From NCBI GenBank assembly GCA_024709955.1, contig JANJVS010000147.1, forward strand, positions 1 through 36,660: DNA of 36,660 nucleotides, given 5' to 3'. Shown piece by piece: positions 35,922 to 36,660 of this stretch; within the stretch, counting starts at the first letter, position 1, and every line of letters starts with the position of its first letter. Source of the DNA: Rhodocyclaceae bacterium (lineage in GTDB: Bacteria > Pseudomonadota > Gammaproteobacteria > Burkholderiales > Rhodocyclaceae). A program made the translations under genes and the position numbers. The notes under the pieces are model-generated. The model was given only the letters and a program-made list of their open reading frames with translations, made no database searches and was not told where the DNA came from.

Positions 35922-36660
35922 ACCCGTCATTGCCGTAACCTCCGGCGAACCCGCCGGCATCGGCCCGGACATCTGCCTCGATCTCGCGGCGCGCGAGTTT
36001 CCCGCGCGCATCGTCGTATTGGGCGACCGCGACCTGTTCGCGGAACGCGCGCGCCTGCTCGGCAAGTCCCGCGCCGGCCTCGACATCCGCCACATCCCGC
36101 TGAAAAAGTCGGCGCTGGCGGGACGGTGCGATCCGGCCAACGCGCGCTACGTGCTCGACATTCTCGACGCCGCCCTCGCCGGCTGCCAATCGGGCGAGTT
36201 CGCGGCCATGGTCACCGCGCCGCTGCACAAGGGTGTCATCAACGACGCCGGCGTGCCCTTCACCGGCCATACCGAATACCTCGCCGAAAAGATCGGCACG
36301 CCGCGCGTGGTGATGATGCTCGCCGGCGCCGGCTTGCGCGTCGCGCTGGCGACCACCCACCTGCCGCTCAAGGACGTGCCCGCCGCCATCACGCCGGCGG
36401 AACTCGAAACCACGATCCGCATCCTGCATGCCGACCTGCGCGCCAAGTTCGGCTTCGACCGGCCGCGCATCCTCGTCGCCGGCCTCAACCCGCACGCCGG
36501 CGAGGGCGGCCACATGGGCCGCGAGGAGATCGAGGTCATCGCGCCGGTGCTCGACAAGCTGCGCGCCGAAGGCATGGACCTCGTCGGCCCGCTGCCCGCC
36601 GACACGCTGTTCACGAAGAACGTGCTGGCCGGTTCCCACGCCCAGCTCGCCATGTACCAC
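35893..36660 (+). CDS. pdxA: 4-hydroxythreonine-4-phosphate dehydrogenase, cut by window end
   Basis: The first 256 codons are present; the frame is open to the last base. The enzyme oxidises and decarboxylates 4-phosphohydroxy-threonine in PLP synthesis. Signatures: VTSGEPAGIGPDI, TAPLHKGVINDAGVPFTGHTEYLAE with a metal-site histidine, LATTHLPLKDVP, and GLNPHAGEGGHMGREE. ATG 35893 gives MSSTGLKSAEPVIAV and a 29-base overlap with surA; TTG 35908 (overlap 14) is a possible alternative, neither with a good ribosome site. Residues 71-79 (KKSALAGRC) come from a copy of the dispersed unit where relatives carry unrelated residues of equal length. Confidence 0.95.
   Translation, partial: MSSTGLKSAEPVIAVTSGEPAGIGPDICLDLAAREFPARIVVLGDRDLFAERARLLGKSRAGLDIRHIPLKKSALAGRCDPANARYVLDILDAALAGCQSGEFAAMVTAPLHKGVINDAGVPFTGHTEYLAEKIGTPRVVMMLAGAGLRVALATTHLPLKDVPAAITPAELETTIRILHADLRAKFGFDRPRILVAGLNPHAGEGGHMGREEIEVIAPVLDKLRAEGMDLVGPLPADTLFTKNVLAGSHAQLAMYH
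36103..36130 (+). repeat. Dispersed 25-bp unit, copy I (inside pdxA, sense)
   Basis: Core identical to copy A, followed by the GCGAT flank shared with copy H. The pdxA frame reads through it. Confidence 0.88.

Overview
The window is about 36.7 kb of high-GC, gene-dense chromosome, and nearly all of it is recognisable. The gene neighbourhoods (ppc next to hemCDXY; dusB-fis-purH-purD; lptD-surA-pdxA divergent from amgK-murU) are those of a betaproteobacterium. With the qmoAB-hdrCB block I infer a Rhodocyclales or related sulphur-oxidising lineage; that placement rests on gene order and protein resemblance only.

Layout. (1) 60-5156, minus: qmoA-qmoB-hdrC-hdrB, a soluble Hdr/Qmo-type flavin and iron-sulphur complex. 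It ends in a strong terminator and is preceded by a candidate FNR-type promoter. (2) 5512-8958, plus: single-chain pyruvate carboxylase, closed by a long bidirectional terminator. (3) 9085-13822, minus: a FadL-like outer-membrane protein, a membrane diguanylate cyclase and a 7TMR-DISM hybrid histidine kinase. (4) 13933-17204, minus: PEP carboxylase with a small exported thioredoxin-like protein. (5) 17235-21281, plus: hemC-hemD-hemX-hemY. (6) 21286-27211, minus: dusB-fis-purH-[ORF6N gene]-purD-hemF-small STAS-like gene. The phage-type ORF6N gene sits between purH and purD, and purD has a stop at codon 2. (7) 27368-31609, minus: amgK-murU-pepP-ubiH. (8) 31685 to the right edge, plus: lptD-surA-pdxA, with pdxA cut by the window.

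Functionally, most of the window is core metabolism: anaplerosis (pyc, ppc), tetrapyrrole synthesis (hemCD, hemF), purine synthesis (purH, purD), ubiquinone synthesis (ubiH), cell-wall recycling (amgK, murU), outer-membrane assembly (lptD, surA) and PLP synthesis (pdxA). The accessory parts are the Qmo/Hdr complex, the c-di-GMP/two-component signalling genes and the ORF6N insertion.

The most unusual signal is a dispersed unit of about 25 bp present nine times. Five copies lie just after stop codons, two of them as an inverted pair forming a terminator. Four lie inside coding genes (hemY, dusB, pepP, pdxA), apparently without changing protein length. This pattern resembles DNA-uptake sequences or REP elements, and I do not know a described family with this sequence. 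The second most unusual is one base (23860) that appears both to remove the ORF6N stop codon and to create a nonsense codon at purD codon 2.
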